Shown: positions 20,555 to 29,545 of the stretch, in pieces
Position numbering within the stretch: position 1 is the stretch's first letter
How the letters are laid out: each line of letters opens with the position of its first letter
Assembly: GCA_037447655.1 (NCBI GenBank)
Contig: JBBHKE010003058.1
Span: 1-30,558 of the forward strand
DNA: 30,558 nt
Reading direction: 5' to 3'
Origin: Zygnema cylindricum
Taxonomy: Eukaryota > Streptophyta > Zygnematophyceae > Zygnematales > Zygnemataceae
Position numbers and translations under genes: made by a program
Notes under the pieces: model-generated
Told to the model about the DNA's origin: nothing
Seen by the model: the letters and a program-made list of their open reading frames with translations, nothing else
Databases searched by the model: none

Positions 20555-22525
20555 CTCCCCGATACCAGAGTCGCTCTTTGGTGGGACCATATTCTGCGGA
20601 AAATGGCAGGATAAGCCGGGTTTGGTAATCCTCTGCTACCAATTAGCTTCTGGTTTTTATCGCTTGATGTTTTTTTTCTACTTTCCTCAACAAAAATGAG
20701 TCTAATGTCTGTATGTTTGGCTTTAAACTGATGTTTAGGATTGGCAGAAATAGCGATTGCTGCTTTATTATCACCAAAAAATCTTTGCACACCACTCTTA
20801 AGGTGACCAAGCTCACCAAGTAAAGACTTCACCCACATCAATTCTTTTACAGCAGAGCAAAAGGCCATATACTCAGCCTCCATGGTGGATTGAGCAATAA
20901 ACTTTTGTTGTTTTCTACTCCAGCAACAAGGCCATCACCCACATATCATACGTATCCAGAAGTACATCTCCTCATATGAGCATCACCATAACGACATCAC
21001 TCCAAGTAGTGATGTCAGTATTCCCCCCACCCAAATGCAACCATAGAACCCTAGTTCCTATCAAATATCTAAAGACTCTCTTAGCTGCCTCCTTATCTCT
21101 CTTAGTGGGAGCATTTAGGCTTTTACTCAGCACTCCTACTGCTGCAGCTAAATCCGGCCAGGTACAATTCATAAAATAGATTAGGCTTCCCACTACTTTC
21201 CTATAAGAAATAGTCTACATGAACTTCTGTTCTTCAGGACCTAATTCTTTGTGTAAGATTATAATTCCTTCTTCCACACTCCCCTCACTTCCTTTCTTTA
21301 ACTCCATTGGAGTTGTACAACTATTAGCCTTATCCATCTGAAATTTTTACAACATATTCCCTATTGCTTCTTTTTAACCAGTCTTATAATCTTTCTTTCT
21401 CGTTCTCTTTCCACTTGAATTCCCAAAATATAACTTGCCTCACCCATTTCCTTCATCTTAAATCTCCTTTTAAGATCGGTTTTGAGTTTATAAATTTTTC
21501 CCATTGATTTACTTAATATAAGCAAATCATCAACGTATATTGCAATAAAAATAACACCTTCCTCATCTTCAAAAACATAGATTGAGTGATCTGAACTGAT
21601 CCAAATATATCCTTGACCAGTAAGAAACTTATCAAGCCTTTAATTCCACTCTCGGGTGCCTGTTTGAAACTATAAAGAGATTTAATCAGCCGGCATACCT
21701 TACTCTCCTCTCCTTGCTCCACAAATCCATCGGATTGTCGCATGAAGATCTCCTCTTCCAATTCTCCATGCAAAATAGTTGTCTTGATGTCCATCTGGTG
21801 CACCTCCATGTCTTTCGCTGCTGCCAAACTAAGAAGTATGCGGACAAAGGGAAATCTGACGACCGGAGCAAAGGTTTCCTCGTATTCGATTCCTGTTTTC
21901 TATGTAAATCCTTTTGCCACTAACTGGGCCATATAGCGCTCAATGGTGTAATCTGGGTTCACTTTTAATTTGAACACCTTCTTACAACGGATTGGTTTTT
22001 GGTTAGGTGGAAAATCCACCAGCTCCCAAGTATCGGATGCTATAATTGAGGCCATCTCCTCATTGATGGATGTCTCCAACCCGTTCCTTTCTGGACAATT
22101 CGTCGCCTCTGTATAAGTTTGAGGTTCATCCGGATGAGATAGTTTTGTTACCTTGTTATTAACTTGTTTTTCTTGCAACCTTTTGCTACTTCTACTTCCT
22201 CCCTCAAAATCTGTGGCCGGAATAGATGGTTACTGTGGGTTCTTTCAAACAATCTAGGCTTCTCCCCTATCCCTCAATTTCGAATAAACTTCCACCACGT
22301 CTTCCGCTTCGAGTAGAGTTGTCACTGGAGTTTCCGCGTCCGCGTTCATCTTGATCTTATTTGTACCTGTAAAAATGCCATCTTCTCTAAAACTTGGATA
22401 GTTAGGAAGCTCAAATTCATCGGAATTTTTTGACTCAAATCTGATTTTTACTCACTTTGTATATTTGAAGGGATCTACAGACTTTCTTTCATCCATAACT
22501 ACTAGATGTTTTACTAAGATTATAT
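20555..22525 (-). pseudogene. Element E copia linker, RT and RNase H (B family)
   Basis: From 22525 downward it matches element B beginning at the integrase end (KHLVVMDERKSVDPFKYTK), then the same in-frame TGA as B (22454-22452), the linker ETPVTTLLEAEDVVEVY, RT start with a changed CKKVFKLKVNPDYTIERY, FAPVVRFPFVRILL without the extra T found in B, VHQMDIKTTILHGELEEEIFM, a frameshifted YVDD region near 21525, connection (GSLIYFMNCTWPDLAAAVG) and RNase H (STMEAEYMAFCSAVKELMW, GDNKAAIAIS). The RNase H end is scrambled by indels before the PPT-like GGGGAG at 20560-20555. Truncated at 22525, exactly where the H LTR starts with TG. Not functional. Confidence 0.85.
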
Positions 22526-22571
22526 TGTTATAATTTACAAATCTTTATTTCAGTAAATAGGAATAAAAATA

Positions 22572-22935
22572 ACTTAGAATATTTTTTAAATAGTCTACTG
22601 TAATACTTACCTTAATTAGCGTTACAATAGGAAAAAGTACAACAACGTGTATTGTACTTTTACAAGGACATGGGTCGGCAAAAGAACGTATGCAGGTTTT
22701 GTTGAAATTGGAGATCTTTACTCAGTAGAAAAAGTTGTGAGGAGGAATTAAGGACTTAGAATATTTTGGGAAATGAAAACCTGTAATACTTACCTCAAAT
22801 AGTGTTACAGTAATAAAAGACTAAGAGAGTGTACTGTACGACCACTTGAACACGCGTCGGAAGGAAAAAGGGTGTTGTAGTTTTCACGGAGTAGCGCCGA
22901 TGACAAGTTACATGTGTTGGGCGATTAACGAGCGG
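22572..22935. repeat. Diverged tandem duplication of about 182 bp in the H LTR
   Basis: Two units each begin ACTTAGAATATTTT and continue with TGTAATACTTACCT, GTTACA, then GTGTA(T/C)TGTAC and a GTCGG block in the same order and spacing. Confidence 0.65.
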
Positions 22936-23280
22936 ATTGACAAAATCGGATGAACGGAACGCAAACCGCATATCTAGAACAGTATGGTACGGTCAGCCAA
23001 AAAGGGTCGTTGATTGATATCGAATTGACAGACGCGATTTAGAAGGGACCACAAATGACGAAGCACACTTGGACGGTATCAAATGCTTCGTACTTCACGA
23101 CAACAATCAGTCGGATGTTATAAACTAATGCTGACCAAGCGCCAAAAACATTTAATGTATGATTTTCTATTTGAAAATATTTGGAAACAAGGATTTGTAG
23201 TTTAGCTAATTTAAAATAGTGTCGCACTATTCAGATTTAGAGAAATGGCAAAATTAGGTTTTGGAAGTACTCTTAGAATA

Positions 23281-23297
23281 CAGTAGAACCTGTCTAA
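23281..23297 (+). repeat. Left terminal inverted repeat of the Tigger element
   Basis: CAGTAGAACCTGTCTAA, preceded by TA; exact reverse complement of the right end. Confidence 0.95.
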
Positions 23298-23311
23298 AAC
23301 AATACTCCTGG

Positions 23312-23351
23312 GACCGGTGGTTGGTATTGAATTAGAGAGGTTATTGAATTA
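23312..23351 (+). repeat. Left subterminal direct repeat
   Basis: Forty bases from GACCGG to TTATTGAATTA match 25256-25295 at 31 of 40 positions without gaps, in the same orientation. Contains two TATTGAATTA-type units and is a candidate transposase binding site. Confidence 0.75.
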
Positions 23352-23444
23352 CGACGCTCGACACTGGTCACCTGTTCACCCAACCCCACGTCACTTGCAA
23401 TAAAACACTCTACTTCATAGCATTATTCTTGTCCATATCTAAGA

Positions 23445-25117
23445 ATGCCGAAGAAAGGCGGTAAATACTCGACAATGACGGATCAGGTTCGCATTGCTCT
23501 TTGTAAATACAAACAAGACAACCCTACACTTTCGCAGGCCGAACTCCAATGCTGGCTCAAGTCGGAGCACCACCTCGAAGTTAGCCAGCCCACAATTTCT
23601 CAAACCCTGAAACGTTCAGGTGAGCTACTCCGGCGTGATGAGGATCCTAACATCCAAAGCAAGCGCCAGCGGACAGTCAAGTTCCCAGTGATGGAGAAAG
23701 CACTCGCGGAATGGATCCTGACCAACCAAGAATGTGTCTCAGTCTCTGGGGACCTCATTAAAGAGAACGCCGCAAAGATCCTTGATCGCTTGTATCCCGG
23801 CCATGAATCGTTTGAATTTTCAAATGGTTGGCTGGAAGCATTCAAGCTTCGTCATGGGATCAAGTCATTCCGCCGTTTTGGTGAGAGTGGCTCGGTGGAC
23901 ATGGATGCCGTCCGCCGTGCGCTCCCAGAAATCCGCCAGCTGCTGGACCATTATGCGTGGAAGGACATCTACAATATGGATGAAACCGGCCTTTTTTTCC
24001 GCATGCAGGTGAACACGTACTGTTTTATTGGATCTGCGGCTAGGTCTCGACCCTTTTCAGATGCTGATTGAATGAACATTGTTGATTCCAGGCTGATAAC
24101 TCTCTTGCCACGAAGCAACTGGAGGGGCGCAAGCAGAACAAAGAGCGGCTCACCTTGGCGCTCTGCTGCAACGGAGACGGTTCCGACAAGCTCCCCCTCT
24201 GGGTCATCGGAAAATACAAAAATCCTCGATGCTTCAAGAATATCAACCGTGAGAGCCTGGGCTGCACTTACCGAAGTAATGCAAAGGCGTGGATGACGCA
24301 GAGCGTTTTTTTGGAGTGGCTGAAAGCGTTTGACCTTCATGTTATCAATCGCAAAGTCCTTTTAATTCTTGACAACTGCAGTGCGCATGTCCCCCTTGAT
24401 GAGCTCCCTACTCGCATCCAGCTGCGAAATACCACCATCTTCTACCTTCCTCCCAACATGACGTCCAAAATCCAGCCTTGTGATGCCGGTATCATCCGCA
24501 ATTTTAAAGGTTATTACCGCCGTCGATTCAACCGTCTGCTGCTGCAGTGCCTTGAGGACGGAGCTGACCAGCCGGAGAGAATCGACGTGCTACAAGCCAT
24601 CCGACTGGCTGTTCCCGCGTGGGAAATGGACGTCAAAACCGACACCGTCCAGAACTGCTATAGGCACTGCCAGATCCGCACGGCGGAGGCCTCTTCGCAG
24701 GCAGTACTAACTGAGGAGGATCTCATCGACCAGGATGTTATTGGCGAGCTGGAGTCACAGATCACCAGGTTGCGCTACGGAAACCCAATGGACATCAGGA
24801 ACCTTCTCAACTATCCGGATGAGGATGTTATATCCTATACGCCGACGTTTGACGAAATCATCGAAGATCATTTACCTCAGCCTGAGGGCGGTCAGATTGA
24901 CGATGCTGACAACGAGGACGATAGTCAAGAAATCGCTCCAGTGTCAACAAAAGAAGCCAGCAAAATGCTGCAGTTGCTGGAGATTTTCTGGCTCCAACAA
25001 GACAACGAGAATGCCGAGTTTATGCTGTCATTGAGGCGTATGCAAGATAAGATCGACATGCTCAGAACGCGCCAGATGGTGCAGAAGGGCATTAAGGAAT
25101 TCTTCCAGCCAGTTTAG
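23445..25117 (+). CDS. Pogo/Tigger-family transposase (two exons)
   Basis: DNA-binding and DDE-type transposase acting on the element ends. Exon 1 is 23445-24008 (188 codons) and exon 2 is 24092-25117, joined in phase 0 over an 83-bp intron, giving 529 residues, a normal length for the family. Residues about 8-60 form the first helix-turn-helix (LSQAELQCWL ... SQPTISQTLKRS). Residues about 68-140 form the CENP-B type domain (FSNGWLEAFKLRHGIKSFR). The catalytic part shows NMDETGLFFR (Asp179), LILDNCSAH (Asp282) and IQPCDAGIIRNFK (Asp319), a DDD triad with 36 residues between the last two. Without splicing the frame stops at 24071, after 208 residues. The splice joins FFRMQ to ADNSLATKQLEGRK, the expected family order. 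Start ATG 23445 is the first in frame at the HTH. No inactivating change is seen. Confidence 0.9.
24009..24091 (+). other. Intron in the transposase gene
   Basis: 83 bases, GTGAAC...GATTCCAG, phase 0, with a possible branch-point sequence (GCTGATTGA near 24063). Removing it restores the reading frame and a family-typical protein. Confidence 0.85.
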
Positions 25118-25255
25118 GGAAGTTTGTAGGGTGTTTGTATGGTTTGACTTTGTGATTTGTCAGGTGTATTGAATTAAAAAAAATTTGGGACCACGAAAAG
25201 TTATTGAATATTGTATTGGAGAGGTTTATTGAATTCAATATGGGTCAAACGTCAG

Positions 25256-25295
25256 GACCGGGCACAAATATTGAATTATGGAGGTTATTGAATTA
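25256..25295 (+). repeat. Right subterminal direct repeat
   Basis: Counterpart of 23312-23351 in direct orientation. Further TATTGAATT copies lie at about 25168, 25228 and 25301. Confidence 0.75.
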
Positions 25296-25307
25296 GGCAG
25301 TATTGAA

Positions 25308-25324
25308 TTAGACAGGTTCTACTG
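25308..25324 (-). repeat. Right terminal inverted repeat of the Tigger element
   Basis: TTAGACAGGTTCTACTG, followed by TA at 25325-25326. Confidence 0.95.
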
Positions 25325-25672
25325 TAGTAAGTACAGTTTTAGTACTTTGTCATTGCATAGGACAGTACTGTAGTACAATAACTAAAATTAGTGTAACCAC
25401 TAGATACTCACTGTGAGTATATAGTTTAGGACTTAGACAAATTGTGATCATCCAAGTCTTGGGATATTAATAAACTATGGCAGTTTTTATGAATCTGCAG
25501 TGTGAATATCTTATGGTTGACTGGATCAATTGAGCTGAATCTTTGAGGAGTGATTCTACATTGTGTTTACTATTGTTATGCAGAATTTTGAGTTTGCATA
25601 GATCACTGAGTTGCATTCTCTTGCATCTTGAAGCTGGCTGTTGAGTAGGGTACTCGATAGCTTCTGTTTTAG

Positions 25673-26178
25673 ATATCTACTTCCATTACTACTGCTGCTA
25701 GCTCTCCTCCTGCTACTGTGGTTGTAGAACAACAGGTTATGGGCCTTTCATCAAGAATTCCGATATTCTATGGCCAAAAGTATGCATACAGAGCAGCAAT
25801 GGTGGAATCCACATTTGAAGCTGCTGATTTATTAGGGGTTCTTGGATGGTACTTTAGATAAAACAAATCCGAGCTGGGCGAAGAAAAACTCTTTGGGGGG
25901 AAACTATTTGATAGTGTGCATCTCAAAAAACTTGGTTATGTCTCAGCTCAAAATGAAGAAAGCAAAAGAAATCTGGGATCACTTAAAACTGCTTTTGAGA
26001 AATCTAATGTCCAATAAGAACTCCTGGTGGCTATACAAATCAGGGACTATATAAACTCCGGGGGAGTATGGTTGAATATTGTGATAACTTTTGTTCTTTT
26101 ATTGATGCACATTCGTCAGCTGGTGGCTAATTTCTTGAGTTATAGTAGGCACCTTTACTTGTTAGAGGACTCCCGTAC
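25673..26178 (+). pseudogene. Element H gag fragment
   Basis: The frame across the LTR end reads STSITTAASSPPATVVVEQQ, then VMGLSSRIPIF, and the expected start codon at 25673 is ATA, with a stop just before it. It resembles the Ser/Thr/Pro-rich start of element A Gag. A frameshift near 25840 leads to DKTNPSWAKKN and SQLKMKKAKEIWDHLK, standard copia Gag. Later pieces are GSMVEYCDNFCSFIDAH and, after stops, LLVRGLP at about 26160-26178, where the sequence passes into element G on the opposite strand. Defective and truncated. Confidence 0.75.
25735..25745 (+). other. Primer binding site of element H (half-tRNA iMet)
   Basis: GGTTATGGGCC follows the LTR terminal CA; the match to the tRNA stops two bases earlier than in B and C (then TTTC). 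Read in the gag frame as Val-Met-Gly. Confidence 0.75.
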
Positions 26179-26425
26179 CACTTCGTTACATCTCTAAGAG
26201 AGCCACCCAAAGTTTGGATGCCCTCTCTACCTACAAATGAGGAACAAGCCCTGAGTAAGATGGTAGGGATGAGTGCTTGCCCCATATTGTTGTAGTCCCA
26301 TGTATGAGTATCATTCTCCTCGTTCCTCGGAATACGTGACATGAATGCCGAACCTGTTGTTATTGGTGTGATCGTCTCCTTCTCCTTTCTTTTGTCCACC
26401 ACTTCCCTTTCTTTTGTCTCACTCT
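26178..26425 (-). pseudogene. Element G gag fragment (B/F family)
   Basis: On the minus strand, VDKRKEKETITPITTGSAFM and RNEENDTHTWDYNNM match element B Gag (TTTPIATGSAFMSPIPRNEENDTETWDFNNM in two parts). A deletion and frameshift follow; the DNA continues to match B through CGAAGTGGTACG near 26181, then stops. Its upper end is joined directly to LTR sequence, without priming site or gag start. Confidence 0.8.
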
Positions 26426-26854
26426 AGAATTACGGCTCCTCCGCGAGCCGTCGATCGCGAACGACTTTCAATTTCGTCCGTCAAAATTCGATGTCGTTTC
26501 ATGCGGTATATTATTTCGTGCGGTCCCGCACGTTTCATCTTCACTTTGTCATGTAATATGTTAAATGAAGTATGCCGACGCGTTACATCATGAATATGTA
26601 TCAAACCCAGTACGTATATCGATTCATCAAGACCTACCGGATAAGGCTGAAGGCTACGCCATATGTCTATCCGGAGGTCATCGGATCAAGTCCCACCTAT
26701 GATCGCCTAACTTTTGCATAAATCTAAAACTTATGCTTTGTCTCCTTGCCTGCATAGGGCAGCCATGGCTGCTTGCAAGTACTCAGTGACTATGACAAGT
26801 ATGAGGGTTGCTGGAAGACCAAAAAATCAAGACTATAAAATACCTTTTTCAACA
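26426..26854 (-). repeat. Element G LTR (F family), truncated
   Basis: On the minus strand starts TGTTGAAAAAGG at 26854 and follows the F LTR: TAGTCACTGAG, CAGCCATG, GCGGGACCGCACGAAAT, GTCGTTCGCGATCGACGGCT. It breaks off near 26426, where gag sequence begins. A tRNA-like antisense pair lies at 26645-26693: D-arm-like GGCTGAAGGCTACGCC and box-B-like GGATCAAGTCC. Confidence 0.75.
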
Positions 26855-28475
26855 CCAAGTACTTCTCAAAAAGATATCACAGCTGAAATATCTTGGTCAG
26901 GCTTTAAACCAAATATTAAATATTTTAAAGCTTTTGGAAGCAAAACCTTTGTTCACATCCCAACACAGAATAGAAAGAAATTTGATAAAAAGAGTTCGAC
27001 TGGTGTCTTTTTAGGTTATGCTAAATCAAAACTTTAAAATTATGACCCAGTTAACTCATGTTCGGCTAGTTAATGACTGTGGATGAAGGGAAAGAAAGTA
27101 GTTCACATGTGACAGATTATTTTGACCCTTGGTATAAAGAACCAGAGACTGTCACTGTTCCCTTTAACAATCAAGAAGAATTTGAAAGTGGGTCTCCACA
27201 GACGCTGGGTATTCTAGGCAGAGAATATGAAGTGGAGCCTTCTTCATCCACGCTAATTTCTATCCCAGTTCATAGTTCTATAATCCCCAATGGAACATCA
27301 ACCTTTCAATCTTTACCAGTGGAGAAGTTACCGGCACCACAACCTTCAAAAATTACAACCTCTCAGAATTCGATTCAATAACCCAGATTGAAGGTAACTC
27401 CTCAAAGAGTTTCTAATCAGATTCATGCTAAACCAAATGGCTCATTGATGAAACGGGAGATGTGGGTTTAGCTTATTGTTTTATGGCGGCAGAGGGGGAA
27501 CCACAAACATTTCAATAAGCTTTGGAGAGTTCTAATTATCAAAAATGGAAAGAGGCAATAGAATTAGAATATGAATCACTGATCAAAAACAAAACTTGGA
27601 CCTTATTAGAACACCCAAATGAGAAAAAAATTATGGGGTGTAAATGGGTTTATAAGATTAAGAGGAATTCAAATGGGTTAGTGGAAAGATATAAAGTGAG
27701 GTTGGTAGCTAAGGGGTATTCCCAAGAAGAGGGGGTTGATTACACTAAAACTTTCTCACCAGTAGTGAACCCTAATAGTCTCAAAAGTTTAATTGCCTTA
27801 GGGGCAGCAGAGGGTATGCAGTTGCATCAACTAGATATGAAAACTACATTTTTTATTGGGGATTTAGAGGAAGAAGTCTACATGGAACAATCAGAAAACA
27901 TGGTAGAGCCAAGAAAAAAACACATGGTGTGTAAATTACACAAATCCATATACGGTCTAAAACAAACACTTAGGTGTTGGATCATCAAACTTCACACCGA
28001 AATGAGAGAAGAGGGCTTTGAGAGATTTCACAAATACAACGACCTTGAAACAAGGAGGAGCACTACCGGCTGAATTTTCACGTGTTCAAGAGGACCTATC
28101 AATTGGAGTTCGAAACGCCAATCTTTTGTGGCGTTATCCAGCAAGGAGGTTAAACACGTGGCGGCTACTCAAGCATCAAAAGAAGCCATTTGGCTTCGTA
28201 ATTTTTACTCTGAGATAGGGTTTGGAACCATAGAGGAGACTTTGATTCTCACAGATAATCAGAGTAGCATTGCTTTGATCAAAAATGCGGTTTATCACGC
28301 AAGGACAAAATATATAGACATTCAGACACATTTTGTGAGAGAACAAGTTGAAAAAATAGTTTTAAAGTTTGAGTTTGTTAGTTCAGCTCAACAAGCAACG
28401 GATCACTTGACTAAGGCAGTTCCACAAGATAAAATAGTTGTTTGTAATCAGCTCACAGGAGTTGGTCATATTTAG
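26855..28475 (+). pseudogene. Element D copia pol: integrase end, RT and RNase H
   Basis: A copia lineage distinct from B. The integrase C-terminal part starts right after the G LTR: WSGFKPNIKYFKAFGSKTFVH, KSSTGVFLGYAKSK, then stops and a frameshift. The linker is at 27073-27380. RT begins near 27522 with KWKEAIELEYESLIKNKTW, MGCKWVYKIKRNSNGLVERY, LHQLDMKTTFFIGDLEEEVYM and LHKSIYGLKQ. Near 28035 a deletion joins it to the RNase H region (DLETRRSTTG, stop TGA 28071-28073, then WSSKRQSFVALSSKEV, KEAIWLRNFYSEIGF, LTDNQSSIALIKN, HFVREQVE). The YxDD motif and connection region are lost. Ends at a TAG at 28473-28475, about 30 bases before the PPT. Confidence 0.85.
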
Positions 28476-28507
28476 TGTGGACAATTGATAGTCACTAGGA
28501 AATGACC

Positions 28508-28518
28508 AAGAGAGGGGG
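28508..28518 (+). other. Polypurine tract of element D
   Basis: AAGAGAGGGGG just before the TGTTAG start of the 3' LTR. Confidence 0.7.
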
Positions 28519-29133
28519 TGTTAGATTTATGTGTCCATTTTATGTTAAGGACTAGAAGTAATATTGCATGAGAGAGAAGTCAAGTAAAGTCAGGTTGGGT
28601 ACAGGTACGGTTGAGTAGACGTAAGGTACGGTTGAGTAGACGTAAGGTACGGTTGATTAGACGTCACGATACATTTGCGTGGACGTCAACTTAAATTTGT
28701 TTAGACGTCAAGCATACTTTGCGTAGACGTCAAGTTTTGATGAAACGTAGTCGTCTACTTGTATTGTACGGCAAGTTAAGTCGTCGCAGATTTTGAGTGT
28801 ATTTCACGTAGCGAATTACGGCCGTTGATTAAGTTTACGTAGTTCACAAGTTAGGATTTTTTTCCTTTACGTGAAACACAAGTAGTATAGTAACTACGTC
28901 AACCACACATAAATGTACTCATGCTTACATTGAAAATTAATCATCAATCAACTGAATGATTCTCTCCAATTTCTCATTGCTGCTATATTGGCACTAAGTG
29001 CTTATTTTGTCGTGTAATCTATCTTTTTCATTGTTCAGTAATTAAACTTGTCTTCTCATATAGAGAGTTGTTTTCCTTAGCTTCCTGTCTTATAATTGAT
29101 CGATCCTATGGCCACTTTTTCTGAATCTCAACA
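28519..29133 (+). repeat. Element D 3' LTR
   Basis: From TGTTAGATTTATG after the PPT to CTCAACA, 615 bp. The end was chosen because an ATG at 29108 (reading MATFSESQ) lies in the same phase relative to the terminal CA as in the other LTRs. What follows is not a priming site, as expected for a 3' LTR. No 5' partner is in the window. Confidence 0.6.
28605..28734 (+). repeat. Tandem repeats with GACGTC cores in the D LTR
   Basis: Six units of 21-23 bases: 28605-28625, 28626-28646, 28647-28667, 28668-28690, 28691-28712 and 28713-28734. All contain (T/G)(A/G)GACGT; the last four carry the palindrome GACGTC. The first two are identical (GTACGGTTGAGTAGAC then GTAAG). Placed in the 5' part of the LTR, where enhancers usually lie. 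Confidence 0.85.
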
Positions 29134-29261
29134 CTTTGTAAGGTCTCCGTGGATTGGAGAGGCGATCCTAGCCGTAGAAAAGTGATCCCAGGCAGGCAAC
29201 CAGAGATACTCATGTGAATAGCTGATTATAGAAAAAACATATATATATATATACATGGATG

Positions 29262-29545
29262 TCAACAGCAGAAAAGGTATTGATAACCTCTAGGTAGATC
29301 GATTAAGGTGACCTTGAATTCTTCTTGGGCATTCAAATAATGTGATTTTTTTGTAATGTATCCACTCACATTTTAACTCCAAACCGGACCAAAACATTAG
29401 AGTGCTTTGGTTTGTCCGATGTGGCCAGAGTCCTTATTTTCCAACCCTCCATGGGGAAGGCCAATGAGATAGAATCCATGAGGTAGAATTCACCTCTATT
29501 ACTCCATCATGGACAAAATTTTAAATCCAATGCTTGGCGTTCGCC
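29262..29545 (+). pseudogene. Faint copia RT remnant
   Basis: In one frame with stops: GDLEFFLGIQIM, then HILTPNRTKTLECFGLSDV, which resembles the copia RT stretch LGxLKYFLGIQ followed by a thumb region ending in LxxFGLxDC. No catalytic motif remains and no LTR can be tied to it. Moderate confidence only. Confidence 0.45.

Larger units (their letters stand above)
23281..25324 (+). mobile_element. Pogo/Tigger-type DNA transposon, apparently complete
   Basis: A 2044-bp element bounded by 17-bp perfect terminal inverted repeats CAGTAGAACCTGTCTAA, continuing imperfectly to about 26 bp, and flanked on both sides by TA (23279-23280 and 25325-25326), the Tc1/mariner target duplication. Inside is one transposase gene with an intron and no other break. 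Coding DNA is more GC-rich than the AT-rich LTR around it. It sits in the H LTR, so it is younger than that insertion. Perfect TIR ends plus an open transposase suggest recent arrival. Confidence 0.92.
22526..25734 (+). repeat. Element H 5' LTR, split by the Tigger element
   Basis: Starts TGTTATAATTTAC at the point where E homology breaks off and ends GAACAACA just before a priming site. Without the 2046-bp insertion and target duplication it is about 1163 bp. Order of short blocks resembles the C LTR near its end. It holds GGACTTAGA motifs near 22572, 22752 and 25429. Internally, 22572-22753 and 22754-22935 are a diverged tandem duplication. At 25673 an in-frame ATA stands where a gag ATG is expected. 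Confidence 0.6.

Noticed and set aside
24072-24296. Separate ORF after the first transposase part, or a frameshift mutation in the transposase
   Set aside because: Proper GT and AG splice sites in phase 0 restore the family sequence, so an intron is the simpler reading.
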